64,000 bases of DNA from JAMXLO01 sp963799415 (GTDB taxonomy: Bacteria > Pseudomonadota > Alphaproteobacteria > Acetobacterales > Acetobacteraceae), in contig CAWCXI010000039.1 of the NCBI GenBank assembly GCA_963799415.1, positions 1 to 64,000 on the forward strand. Direction: 5' to 3'. The notes under the pieces were generated by a model. It had not been told where the DNA came from. It made no database searches and saw only the letters and a program-made list of their open reading frames with translations. The translations under genes were made by a program, and so were the position numbers. Within the stretch, counting starts at the first letter, position 1, and every line of letters begins with the position of its first letter. Of this stretch, positions 25,846-34,438 are shown piece after piece.

Positions 25846-25861
25846 TCCCGAGGAGAATGTC

Positions 25862-26080
25862 ATGCTTGCCACGACAGCGTCGGATTTTGAGGTTGCCGCC
25901 GAACCGGTTGTGATTCCGGTGCGGGCGATTCTGCCGTGGGCGATCTTCGGCGGTTTGCTGGCGCTGCTGGCGATCTATTTCGTGGGTGCCGAACAGGGGG
26001 CGACCTCGATCGTGTCGGGAATGTATATCCATGATCTGGTCCATGATGGGCGGCATTTCCTGGCGTTTCCCTGCCACTGA
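25862..26080 (+). CDS. cbtB: CbtB domain protein (cobalt transport accessory)
   Basis: 72 residues with one transmembrane helix (ILPWAIFGGLLALLAIYFVG) and the His-rich C terminus 'MYIHDLVHDGRHFLAFPCH', the metal-binding motif typical of CbtB. With CbtA it forms a predicted cobalt transporter linked to B12 supply. A Shine-Dalgarno GAGGAG lies 7 bp before the ATG. It is 39 bp upstream of cbtA. Confidence 0.92.
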   Translation: MLATTASDFEVAAEPVVIPVRAILPWAIFGGLLALLAIYFVGAEQGATSIVSGMYIHDLVHDGRHFLAFPCH

Positions 26081-26119
26081 TTCCTGGGCACTGAATTCTG
26101 GGCACCGACGGGGACTTCC

Positions 26120-26859
26120 ATGGTCAGGACGCTGCTGGTTCGGGGCTTGCTGATCGGGCTGCTGGCGGGCTTGGTCGTGTTCGGGTTTGCCCTGATTTTC
26201 AGTGAGCCGCTGATCGATCGGGCCATCGCGTTTGAGCAGCACCTGCATCAGATGGCGGGCGATGCGCCGGAGCCCGAGCTGGTCAGTCGGGCAGTACCAG
26301 AGTACCCGTGGGGGTGCTTATCGGCGTCGTCGTGTATGGCTGTGCGCTGGGGGGCATCTTCGCGCTGGTCTTTGCTTATGCACAGGGACGGCTGGGGCGC
26401 ATTGGCCCGCGCGGCACGGCGGCGCTTCTTGCGGCTGCGGCCTTTGTCGTGCTGTTTCTGGTTCCGCAATTGAAATACCCGGCGAACCCGCCGTCGATCG
26501 GTGAACCGGATACGATCCGGGAGCGGACGACGTTGTACTTCATGATGATCGCCTGGTCGGTGATGGGTGCCGTGGGCGCGTTGCTGATCACTCGGCAGTT
26601 GGTGGGGCGGTTTGGGGGCTGGAATGCGTCGCTGCTCGGCGGGGCGGTTTATGTCGTTCTGGTCGGCGCGGTGATGTGGGTGTTGCCCGTGGTCGACGAG
26701 GTGCCGAAGGATTTTCCCGCGACGTTGCTGTGGCAATTCCGGGTTGTTTCGCTGGGCGGGCACATTCTGCTGCTGGGGACGCTCGGTCTTGCGTTCGGGG
26801 CTTTGACCGAGCGTCCGGTCAGTTGGGCTATGCTGATGCGCCGGGTTCATACCACCTGA
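26120..26859 (+). CDS. cbtA: CbtA cobalt transporter subunit (frameshifted)
   Basis: Integral inner-membrane protein of about 245 residues with around five helices. It starts 'MVRTLLVRGLLIGLLAGLVV' and has the conserved 'SEPLIDRAIAFEQH'. After 'SRAV' near 26296 the frame slips, and the following frame gives 'GVLIGVVVYGCALGGIFALV' and 'YPANPPSIGEPDTIRERTTL', which is diagnostic of CbtA, and continues to a stop at 26859. One or two indels in the GTACCAGAGTACCCGTGGGGG stretch explain it. It is cotranscribed with cbtB behind a B12-riboswitch-like leader. Confidence 0.88.
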
Positions 26860-26967
26860 TCGACCGGGTGGCGGGGCTTTCCACGGCGCATTTGCGCAGT
26901 CAGTTGGCAACTGCGCTTCCGACGTGCAATTCAAGCCAAGTGTCAGCCGACGAGGGAGAGGCGAATC

Positions 26968-28494
26968 ATGCGTCCCGAGGACTTTATCGCCGACCGCGGC
27001 CGCCCGTTCACCGGTGCGGAGTATATGGAGAGCCTGCGCGACGGCCGCGAGGTCTATATCAATGGCGAGCGCGTCACCGACGTTACCGCACACCCGGCGT
27101 TCCGCAATTCGGTCCGCTCGATCGCGCGGCTCTATGACGCGCTGCATGATCCGAAGAGCAAGGACCTCCTCACCTGTCCGACCGATACCGGCTCCGGCGG
27201 TTACACGCACAGATTTTTCCGTGTCCCCCGCTCGCGCGACGATATGCGCGGTGCGCAACAGGCGATCGCAGGATGGGCCCGCCTCACCTACGGTTGGATG
27301 GGCCGCACGCCCGACTATAAGGCCGCATTCTCCAACACACTTGGCGGCTTCCCCGAGTATTACGGCACCTACGCCGACAACGCGCGGACCTGGTACAAGC
27401 GTGCGCAAGAGGCCATGCCGTTCATGAACCACGCGATCGTCAATCCGCCGATCGACCGCCACCGCCCCCCCGAAGAGGTCAAGGATGTCTACGCCTGCGT
27501 GAAAAAGGAAACCGATGCGGGCATATTCGTGTCGGGCGCCAAGGTGGTCGCCACCTCGGCCGCAATGACGCACTATAACTTCATGGGTCAGTCGTCGAAG
27601 ACCGCCACCCAGGATCCCGACATGTCGGTGATGTTCATGGTGCCCATCAACGCGCCGGGCCTGAAACTGATCTGCCGTTCATCGTATGAATACGCCGCCG
27701 GACGCAGCGGTTCGCCGTTCGATTATCCTTTGTCGTCGCGCTTCGATGAAAACGATGCGATCTTCATCATGGACAATGTGTTCGTCCCATGGGAGGACGT
27801 CTTCATCTATCGTGACCCTGCGCGGGTCATGAGTTTCTTCCCCGGCTCCGGATTTGTTCACGGTGCGATGTTCCAGGGCTGCACGCGTTATGCGGTGAAG
27901 CTCGATTTCATTTGCGGCCTGCTGGCAAAGGCACTGCGCGCCACCGGTGGCGACGAGGCGCGCAACAATCAGGTCCTGCTGGGCGAGGTCATCGCCTGGC
28001 GCCATCTGTTCTGGTCACTGTCGAACGCGATGGCCAATAATCCGCAATCCTGGCGTGGCGACGCCGTGTTGCCCGAGCTCGCCGCGGCCCACGCCTATCG
28101 CGTGTTCGGACCCGATTCCTGGCCGCGCATCAAGGACATCGTGCAGAAGACCGTCACCTCGGCGCTGATCTATCTGCCATCATCGGCCAGGGACTTCGCC
28201 AATCCGGCAATCGATGAGCAACTGCGGCGCTACGTGCGGGGCTCAAACGGCATTGACCATATCGAGCGCATCAAGATCATGAAACTTTTGTGGGATGCCG
28301 TGGGTACCGAATTTGCCGGCCGGCACGAATTGTATGAGCGCAACTACTCCGGAGGTTGGGAAGATATCCGGGCGCAGGTTCTTACTGGTGCGCAACGCGG
28401 CGACGGCCTGCGCGAGATGGAGGCGATGGTCGATCAATGCATGGCCGAATACGACACGAACGGCTGGACCGATACTTCCTGGGTCAATCCCTGA
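26968..28494 (+). CDS. 4-hydroxyphenylacetate 3-hydroxylase family flavin monooxygenase (HpaB-type)
   Basis: 508 residues of the HpaB/TftD two-component FADH2-dependent monooxygenase family. N-terminal 'PFTGAEYMESLRDGREVYIN' and 'RFFRVPRSRDDMRGAQQ', the flavin region 'KTATQDPDMSVMFMVPINAP', and the C-terminal domain 'DIVQKTVTSALIYLPSSARD'. Family members hydroxylate aromatics using reduced flavin from a separate reductase, and no HpaC-type reductase is nearby. GAGGGAGAGG precedes the ATG. Its stop lies 11 bp inside the convergent dimethylformamidase-like gene. With that hydrolase and an ABC importer it suggests breakdown of an N-containing, possibly aromatic, compound (inference). Confidence 0.9.
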   Translation: MRPEDFIADRGRPFTGAEYMESLRDGREVYINGERVTDVTAHPAFRNSVRSIARLYDALHDPKSKDLLTCPTDTGSGGYTHRFFRVPRSRDDMRGAQQAIAGWARLTYGWMGRTPDYKAAFSNTLGGFPEYYGTYADNARTWYKRAQEAMPFMNHAIVNPPIDRHRPPEEVKDVYACVKKETDAGIFVSGAKVVATSAAMTHYNFMGQSSKTATQDPDMSVMFMVPINAPGLKLICRSSYEYAAGRSGSPFDYPLSSRFDENDAIFIMDNVFVPWEDVFIYRDPARVMSFFPGSGFVHGAMFQGCTRYAVKLDFICGLLAKALRATGGDEARNNQVLLGEVIAWRHLFWSLSNAMANNPQSWRGDAVLPELAAAHAYRVFGPDSWPRIKDIVQKTVTSALIYLPSSARDFANPAIDEQLRRYVRGSNGIDHIERIKIMKLLWDAVGTEFAGRHELYERNYSGGWEDIRAQVLTGAQRGDGLREMEAMVDQCMAEYDTNGWTDTSWVNP

Positions 28495-30670
28495 TCGAAA
28501 AGCGCCGTACCACGTTTTGCAGCAACTGGGAGATCGGGCCTTCGAAGGCACCGTTACGCCACAGGCTGCCGCAGAAGGTGATCGAGCCTACAGAGAACAC
28601 CGCGCCGCCGGAGGGCGTGTCGAAATACACGATCTCGCCGCGCGAGAGGTCCTCGATCGGCTCGCCGTTCGTGCTGGTCACGTTCGAGAGCCATTCTTCC
28701 AGAACGGGAAAGAACGATGGCAACGGGTTTTCCGAGCGCGCCAAAATCACCGCGTTGTCGGGCGTGCCCAGCATCGGATCGGCGCGATCAAGCTCGAAAC
28801 CCGCCGCTCCGCCACCGGACAATCCGTAGTCGCCAAGCACGTCTCCCTCGATGCCGTCGAACATCCAGGCGAAGCGCGGGTCGCGCGAGGCAGGCAGGCG
28901 GCGGTAGTGCGTGCCCTCGAACGCCGCCTGGCAGGAGAAACCGACGCCGACCAGCATCTGCGGCGGCCTGCGGTTGCGCCGCCACAGCCCGCCCAACTGA
29001 CCATCGGTCTGATGAAAGTACTCGCCCGGCTCGGCTGCCCAGGTTCGAATGCCACCCTCGGCACGGCGCAGTTCGATCAGATGTGGCCGCGCCTTGTCGC
29101 GCGCGACGCGCCAGTAAAAGCCGTTGCCGCCGAGATAGCACAGCCTGCCGCCCTGCCGCGTATAGGCGGCGAGCGCATCGATCGTGCCGAGCGTGTGGTA
29201 TTCGGGGTGAGATCCGGTGAGCACCGTGCGATAGGGCGCGATCAGCGCAACGCCTTCGTCGTCCAGGTCCTCATCGGTCACGATATCGAAGTCGAAGCCC
29301 TTTTCCTCCAGCCACGCCAACAGATGCAGGTCGGCCGGATAGTGCCGCATGCCGGAGCCACGGGGATCGCAGAACGTCAGAAACCCCGGCCGCATGGTGA
29401 GGATCGGCCGATGGCGCGACGAGAAGGAAATGCCGCTGCCATCGACATGCCTGTTGTAGGTTGAGCGTCCGTAGATCGGATAATCGCGCGGATTGTTGGG
29501 ATAGGCGCCCCATGCAGCGACGCGCTCGTAGTATCCGGCGTCGACGCTGCTGCGCTCGTGGTTGGCGTAGGCCTGATAGGTGAAGGTCGAGGCGAGGAAG
29601 GCGATCGGCGCGAACGGGCCTTGCCGGCGCGGCAGAACGTAGAGCGGCAGCCAGTCCTCGCCGGCATCGCAGGTCAGATGCAGCGCATAGGTGCCGCTGC
29701 GCAGATCGTCCGGCACGGTCCAGGAGAAATCCGCCTGCCAACTGCAGTCGCCAAGATCGTCGGCGTGAAAATGGATCGCGCCGTAGTCCTGCGGCGCATG
29801 ACGCCAGCATTGCTCGCAGCCGGTCCAACGCGTGCCGACTATGGCGCGTGTCGGCATGTTCACCAGGCGGCCATGGCACGCCTGCGGACCGATGTCCTTT
29901 ATCTCCTGCGTGTCGATGCCACGCGAAAAGTCCCAGCCTGCCAGCAGGTCGCCGGGAAGCGCATCGAGTGTTGTACCGGCATCGGGCCAAGATGCGACGA
30001 AGCCGCGCAGGATCGCGGGTTCCTCGAGCTTGCCGGTGAAATGACGTTGAGAGGCTGCCGCGTTCTCGGCTGCGATCAGCAGCGTGCCGCCAGACGGCAG
30101 GTCGACGCCGGGTGCCGATGCCTGTGCCGTGACCGGGGCGCCATCCAGCGGCTGCTGTCCGATCAGCACACGTCCGCCGGTCGGATCCACAGCGAGCCAC
30201 ACGCGGTACCAACGGGAGCGCTGCATGGGTTCGCCGGTCTCAAGTTCGATCATGGTGCCGTGGTACACGATACGCGCTGTCGCGCCATTCGCGCCGATCA
30301 GCAGCGTGATGCCGGCATCGCCGGCTTCCTCCGCCAGCAACGCCTGGCCGGCGTCGGCGAGCCCCGCCTGCACCAACAGGGTCCAGGTGCAGGCTGCATT
30401 CATATCGCGCGTCGGGCTTGCGCCGACCACACCGTACGAACCGAGATGAATCGGCTGCCTGCGTCCGGCGAGCGACTGATCGAAGCGATGCGACAGGTCC
30501 TCGAAGCGCATGCCAGGACCGTCCGGATTGGGATCGCCGCTCAGCACGCGCACCAGGCGGGCACGGTACGATCCACCGTCGCGTACGCTGACATGCGCGG
30601 TGAAGGTCTCGCCTGGACGATGCGAGAAGCGGTCGAGATAGCCGGTGATCGGCAATTCGGTGTCGGCCAT
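28484..30670 (-). CDS. N,N-dimethylformamidase beta-subunit-like large hydrolase
   Basis: A 728-residue protein of the DMFase large-subunit family, which cleaves amide C-N bonds with a mononuclear iron. Order: an N-terminal beta domain ('ITGYLDRFSHRPGETFTAHV'), a LamG-like segment at about 95-200 ('WYRVWLAVDPTGGRVLIGQQ'), a linker with 'GWDFSRGIDT', then a GATase-like catalytic part with 'FLASTFTYQAYANHERSS', 'VLTGSHPEYHTLGTIDALAA' and 'GGRLCYLGGNGFYWRV'. The TYQAY tyrosines and the HPEY motif are plausible iron ligands (inference). ATG 30670 is preferred over 30703. No small alpha-subunit gene is nearby, unlike true dimethylformamidases, so the substrate may differ. It is divergent from the ABC importer and overlaps HpaB by 11 bp tail to tail. 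Confidence 0.85.
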   Translation of the reverse strand: MADTELPITGYLDRFSHRPGETFTAHVSVRDGGSYRARLVRVLSGDPNPDGPGMRFEDLSHRFDQSLAGRRQPIHLGSYGVVGASPTRDMNAACTWTLLVQAGLADAGQALLAEEAGDAGITLLIGANGATARIVYHGTMIELETGEPMQRSRWYRVWLAVDPTGGRVLIGQQPLDGAPVTAQASAPGVDLPSGGTLLIAAENAAASQRHFTGKLEEPAILRGFVASWPDAGTTLDALPGDLLAGWDFSRGIDTQEIKDIGPQACHGRLVNMPTRAIVGTRWTGCEQCWRHAPQDYGAIHFHADDLGDCSWQADFSWTVPDDLRSGTYALHLTCDAGEDWLPLYVLPRRQGPFAPIAFLASTFTYQAYANHERSSVDAGYYERVAAWGAYPNNPRDYPIYGRSTYNRHVDGSGISFSSRHRPILTMRPGFLTFCDPRGSGMRHYPADLHLLAWLEEKGFDFDIVTDEDLDDEGVALIAPYRTVLTGSHPEYHTLGTIDALAAYTRQGGRLCYLGGNGFYWRVARDKARPHLIELRRAEGGIRTWAAEPGEYFHQTDGQLGGLWRRNRRPPQMLVGVGFSCQAAFEGTHYRRLPASRDPRFAWMFDGIEGDVLGDYGLSGGGAAGFELDRADPMLGTPDNAVILARSENPLPSFFPVLEEWLSNVTSTNGEPIEDLSRGEIVYFDTPSGGAVFSVGSITFCGSLWRNGAFEGPISQLLQNVVRRFSIRD

Positions 30671-30721
30671 GCAGCGAGGCTGGCGGGCGATCGGCACTGT
30701 CAAGTTGATCAGTCAATGAAC

Positions 30722-30754
30722 GAGATTGCCGCGTCGCTTCGCTCCTCGCAATGC
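30722..30754. repeat. Dispersed palindromic repeat unit
   Basis: GAGATTGCCGCGTCGCTTCG continuing CTCCTCGCAATGC. The reverse strand reads TTGCGAGGAGCGAAGCGACG, a unit I recognise as an intergenic repeat in many proteobacteria (TTGCGAGGAGCGAAGC with imperfect inversion). It sits in the divergent region between the amidase-like gene and the ABC importer. Confidence 0.6.
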
Positions 30755-30873
30755 AGGGACGCACGATGAACAGGGGACGCGCCCTTGACGGGCTATGACC
30801 GTCTCGTCACGGTGCGCGCAAGCAGCAGAACAGTCTGCGAGCCAGGGGCGGCGACCGGCTACGGGGGTTTCAC

Positions 30874-32448
30874 ATGCTTCGACATGCCATCCTCACCGCA
30901 TTCAGCGCTCTGGCGGGTCTGACGGCCGCCGCGACGCCGGTTTCGGCAGAAACCTTCAAGTGTCCGCATGTCGGCGGCAATTTCACCTTCGGTCAGGAAG
31001 CCAACATCAACAGTCTGGACCAGATGACGTCCGGCACGATCTCCACGCGCAACATCGCCATGAACATGTTCGAATCGCTGATGACGCGCGACGAGAATTT
31101 CAACCCGATCCTGGAACTCGCCGATTCCATGGCGGAGACGCCGGATCGTCTGACCTACACGTTCAAGCTGCGTCAGGGCATCCGGTTCCACAACGGCAAG
31201 GAGATGACATCAGCCGACGTGGTTGCCTCGTTCGACCGCTACGCCAAAATCGGCCTCTATCGCAGCTCATTGGCCAACGTCGATCGCTGGGACGCGCCGG
31301 ACAAGAACACCTTCGTGATCCACCTGAAGAAGGTGCAGCCGACCTTCCTGGAGATCCTCAGCGCGTTCAGCGCGCCGATCGTCATCATCCCGGCGGAGGA
31401 CAAGGACGATCCGCTTATGCAGCTCAAGACGATCGGTACTGGGCCGTGGCAACTGGTTGAGTTGGTGCCTGGCGGCTACGTGAAGATGAAGCGCTACGAG
31501 GGTTACAAGCCGAACACCAACTTCGAGCAGAAGACCGGCTTTGGCGGTTACAAGCAGGCGTGCTTCGACACGGTTACCTTCCGCATCGTGACCGAGCCAC
31601 AGGCGCGCGTCGCCGGCCTGAGGACGGGCGAACTGCAGGGTGTCGAGGACCTGCCGACCAAGTCACTGGCGGATCTGAAGGCCGACAAGGACACCACCAT
31701 CATCCCGCTGCAGAACTGGTGGATTCAGATCGCGCAGCCGAATGTCTCGGTACCACCGACCGACAACCTGATGTTCCGCAAGGCAGTCCAGACGGTGCTC
31801 GACATGGACGAGATCATGGATGCGGCGTCGGACGGCAATTACCGGCTGAATGTTGGTTTCCAGTATCCCAATCAGGCGTTCTACTCGGACGCTGGCAAGG
31901 AGACCTACAACATCAAGGACCCGGAGCTGGCGAAGAAGTACCTGGCGCAGTCGGGCTACAAGGGCGAGCCGGTCATACTGCTGACCGATAAGGACTATCC
32001 GGCGATGTACAATTCGGCGCTGGTCATGCAGCAGGAGATGCAGGCGATCGGCATCAACGCCGAGTTGAAGGTCGTGGACTGGCCCACCTCGGCCAACATG
32101 GCGCTGAAGCCGGATACCGGCTGGAATCTCTTCTATACCGGGTGGGGAACGCAGCCCGCGCTCGGCGCGCTCGCCACCATGCAGTTCTTCGTGCAGCCGG
32201 GCGCGGTGTACATGCCGAAGGGCGGGACGGACGATCCGCAGGTTCTGGCGCTGTGGAACGACATGAACAGCCTGCCCACGGTGGAAGGCCGCAAGGACGC
32301 GTTCGCCAAGATGCAGAAATATGTGCTGGAGCAGGTCTACACTCTGCCGCTGGGCTCGCTGACCAAGGTGCAGGCAGTGCGGTCCAATGTGAAGGGCTAC
32401 GTGCCCTACCGTATCCCGCGCATGTCGAACGTGTGGTTCGCGAACTGA
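30874..32448 (+). CDS. ABC transporter substrate-binding protein, peptide/opine/nickel family (SBP family 5)
   Basis: 524 residues with a cleavable signal peptide (MLRHAILTAFSALAGLTAAA, cleavage near SAE). Family 5 landmarks include 'DQMTSGTISTRNIAMNMFES', 'YTFKLRQGIRFHNGKEMTSA' and 'WPTSANMALKPDTGWNLFYT'. It would capture a peptide-like or other organic solute in the periplasm for the DppB/C/D/F-type importer encoded directly downstream. It is first gene of a five-gene operon, ending 9 bp before the first permease gene. The divergent amidase-like gene suggests the imported ligand is the amidase substrate (inference). Confidence 0.92.
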   Translation: MLRHAILTAFSALAGLTAAATPVSAETFKCPHVGGNFTFGQEANINSLDQMTSGTISTRNIAMNMFESLMTRDENFNPILELADSMAETPDRLTYTFKLRQGIRFHNGKEMTSADVVASFDRYAKIGLYRSSLANVDRWDAPDKNTFVIHLKKVQPTFLEILSAFSAPIVIIPAEDKDDPLMQLKTIGTGPWQLVELVPGGYVKMKRYEGYKPNTNFEQKTGFGGYKQACFDTVTFRIVTEPQARVAGLRTGELQGVEDLPTKSLADLKADKDTTIIPLQNWWIQIAQPNVSVPPTDNLMFRKAVQTVLDMDEIMDAASDGNYRLNVGFQYPNQAFYSDAGKETYNIKDPELAKKYLAQSGYKGEPVILLTDKDYPAMYNSALVMQQEMQAIGINAELKVVDWPTSANMALKPDTGWNLFYTGWGTQPALGALATMQFFVQPGAVYMPKGGTDDPQVLALWNDMNSLPTVEGRKDAFAKMQKYVLEQVYTLPLGSLTKVQAVRSNVKGYVPYRIPRMSNVWFAN

Positions 32449-32457
32449 GCCGGAGGC

Positions 32458-33408
32458 ATGACGGGCATCATCCTGCGACGATTGGGTAGCGCACTGCCGA
32501 TCCTGCTGATCGTCTCGCTGATCACCTTTGCCATGATCCATCTGATCCCGGGCGATCCCGCGGTGACGATCGCCGGGCTGTCGGCCACGCCCGAGCAGAT
32601 TGCCAACATCCGCCATGATCTCGGTCTCGATCAGCCGCTGCTGACGCAACTCTGGCGCTGGTACGCCGGACTGCTGCACGGCAATCTCGGCCGTTCGCTG
32701 CTGCTGGGCCAGCCGGTGGTGTACGCCACGATGCTGCGACTGCCGGTGACATTGGCGCTGTCGGCCTATGCGCTGGTGATCACGCTGCTGATCGGACTGG
32801 TCACCGGCATCGCCGCGGCGCTGCGGCAGAACACCTGGGTGGACCAGGTGGCGATGCTGTTGGCGATGATCGGCATCTCGCTGCCGAATTTCTATCTGGG
32901 CCTCCTGATGATCATCTTCTTCGGGGTCGAGCTGCGCTGGCTGCCGACCGGTGGCTATGTCGCTTTCACCGATGATCCGCTGGGGTGGCTCGCCACCTCC
33001 ACCATGCCGGCCGTCTCTCTGGCGCTGCTGCTGGCGGGACTGCTGGCGCGCATCACGCGCTCCACGATGCTCGAGGTGCTGCGGCAGGACTACATCCGCA
33101 CCGCGCGCGCCAAGGGGCTGCCGCGACGGAAGGTGGTGGTGAAGCACGCGCTGTCCAACGCGATGATCCCGATCACCACTGTGATCGGCATCATCGTGAG
33201 CCTGCTGATCTCCGGTGCGGTGGTGACCGAGACGCTGTTCTCGATTCCCGGGCTCGGTCAGTTGCTGACGCAGGCGGTGCTGAACCGCGACTACCCGATG
33301 GTGCAGGGCGGGTTGCTGATCACAACCGCGCTGCTGGTGCTGGTGAACATCGGCGTCGATGTCTGCTATGCGCTGCTCGATCCGCGGGTGCGTTACGATG
33401 GCGCCTGA
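32458..33408 (+). CDS. ABC transporter permease, DppB-like
   Basis: 316 residues with six transmembrane helices. The N-terminal 'MTGIILRRLGSALPILLIVS' and 'FAMIHLIPGDPAVTIAGLSA' are typical of DppB/OppB. The coupling-helix motif 'DYIRTARAKGLPRRKVVVKH' followed by 'ALSNAMIPITTVIG' contacts the ATPases. It starts 9 bp after the binding-protein stop with AGCCGGAGG upstream of ATG, and overlaps the next permease by 11 bp. Forms the inner-membrane channel with the DppC-like subunit. Confidence 0.93.
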   Translation: MTGIILRRLGSALPILLIVSLITFAMIHLIPGDPAVTIAGLSATPEQIANIRHDLGLDQPLLTQLWRWYAGLLHGNLGRSLLLGQPVVYATMLRLPVTLALSAYALVITLLIGLVTGIAAALRQNTWVDQVAMLLAMIGISLPNFYLGLLMIIFFGVELRWLPTGGYVAFTDDPLGWLATSTMPAVSLALLLAGLLARITRSTMLEVLRQDYIRTARAKGLPRRKVVVKHALSNAMIPITTVIGIIVSLLISGAVVTETLFSIPGLGQLLTQAVLNRDYPMVQGGLLITTALLVLVNIGVDVCYALLDPRVRYDGA

Positions 33409-34306
33409 TACCGCAACGATCACCATGCCGGCGGAGCTGGAGGACGCGGTCCCGGACCGCCATCATCATCCGGCGTGGGCGACGCTGCGGCGGTTGCTGC
33501 ATCATCGGCTGTTCCTCACCGGGCTGGCGCTGTTCGCCGTCATCGCGATCGTGGCTGCGCTGGCGCCGTGGATCGCGTGGGTCGATCCGAACAAGCTGGC
33601 GATGCGCCAGAAATTCCTGCCGCCGTCGGTCGAGCACCTGTTCGGCACCGACAATTTCGGCCGCTCGCTGTGGTCGCGCGTGGTGTGGGGCGCGCGGTTG
33701 TCGATGATCATCGGTGCATCGGTGGTGGCGATCAACGCGGTGTTCGGCACGCTGATCGGTGCCGCGGCAGGGTATTTTCGCGCGCTCGACAACGTGCTGA
33801 TGCGCGTCAATGACGCGCTGATGGCGTTTCCCGCGGTGCTGCTGGCGATCGCGGTCACCGCGGTGCTGGGGCCGTCGGTGGACGACGTGATCATCGCGCT
33901 GGGCGTTGTTTATACGCCGCGCACGGCGCGCATCGTGCGGTCGTCGGTGATCGTGCTGCGGGAGATGGAGTATGTGCAGGCGGCGGTGGCTGCGGGGGCT
34001 GGGCATTGGCGTATCCTGCGGCGGCACATCCTGCCGAACGCGATGGCGCCGCTGATCGTGCAGTTGTCGTTCCTGTTCGCCTACGCCGTGCTGACCGAGG
34101 CGACGCTGTCGTTCCTTGGCGTGGGTGCGGTGCCGCCGACGCCGACCTGGGGGAACATCATGGCGGAGGGGCGGCAGTACATGATCGACGCGCCGTGGAT
34201 CATCACGATACCTGGGGCTGCGTTGATGGTCACGGTGCTGGGGCTGAATTTGCTGGGCGATGGGCTGCGCGATGTGCTGGACCCGCGGCTGAGGGTGCAG
34301 CAGTGA
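33398..34306 (+). CDS. ABC transporter permease, DppC-like
   Basis: 302 residues starting at ATG 33398 (MAPDTATITMPAELED), overlapping the DppB-like stop by 11 bp. It carries the OppC N-terminal helix and 'HLFGTDNFGRSLWSRVVWGA', then the coupling motif 'MEYVQAAVAAGAGHWRILRR' and the C-terminal 'GVGAVPPTPTWGNIMAEGRQ', all standard for DppC/OppC. The longer frame to 33359 would overlap the upstream gene further and lacks support. The following 132-bp spacer is filled with GC palindromes. Confidence 0.93.
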   Translation: MAPDTATITMPAELEDAVPDRHHHPAWATLRRLLHHRLFLTGLALFAVIAIVAALAPWIAWVDPNKLAMRQKFLPPSVEHLFGTDNFGRSLWSRVVWGARLSMIIGASVVAINAVFGTLIGAAAGYFRALDNVLMRVNDALMAFPAVLLAIAVTAVLGPSVDDVIIALGVVYTPRTARIVRSSVIVLREMEYVQAAVAAGAGHWRILRRHILPNAMAPLIVQLSFLFAYAVLTEATLSFLGVGAVPPTPTWGNIMAEGRQYMIDAPWIITIPGAALMVTVLGLNLLGDGLRDVLDPRLRVQQ

Positions 34307-34323
34307 GACGCGCCGCAGTGCTT

Positions 34324-34415
34324 CCCCTCCCCTTGCGGGGGGAGGTTGGGGGGAGGGGGCGGTGGCGGCGGCCCGACCCCCTCCCCCTATCCCCCTCCCG
34401 CAGGGGGAGGGGGGA
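34324..34415. repeat. Cluster of GC-rich palindromes between permease and ATPase genes
   Basis: Three inverted units: CCCCTCCCCTTGCGGGGGGAGG (shown by its arms CCTCCCC at 34326-34332 and GGGGGAGG at 34338-34345), a larger GGGAGGGGG ... CCCCCTCCC pair, and CCCCCTCCC-GCA-GGGGGAGGGG near 34391-34413. The same unit occurs inside the glycosylase-like gene at 17339-17361. In mRNA these would form very stable hairpins that could set different levels for the upstream and downstream importer genes. Confidence 0.75.
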
Positions 34416-34438
34416 CTCTTTTTTCCCTGCCTTTTGAG

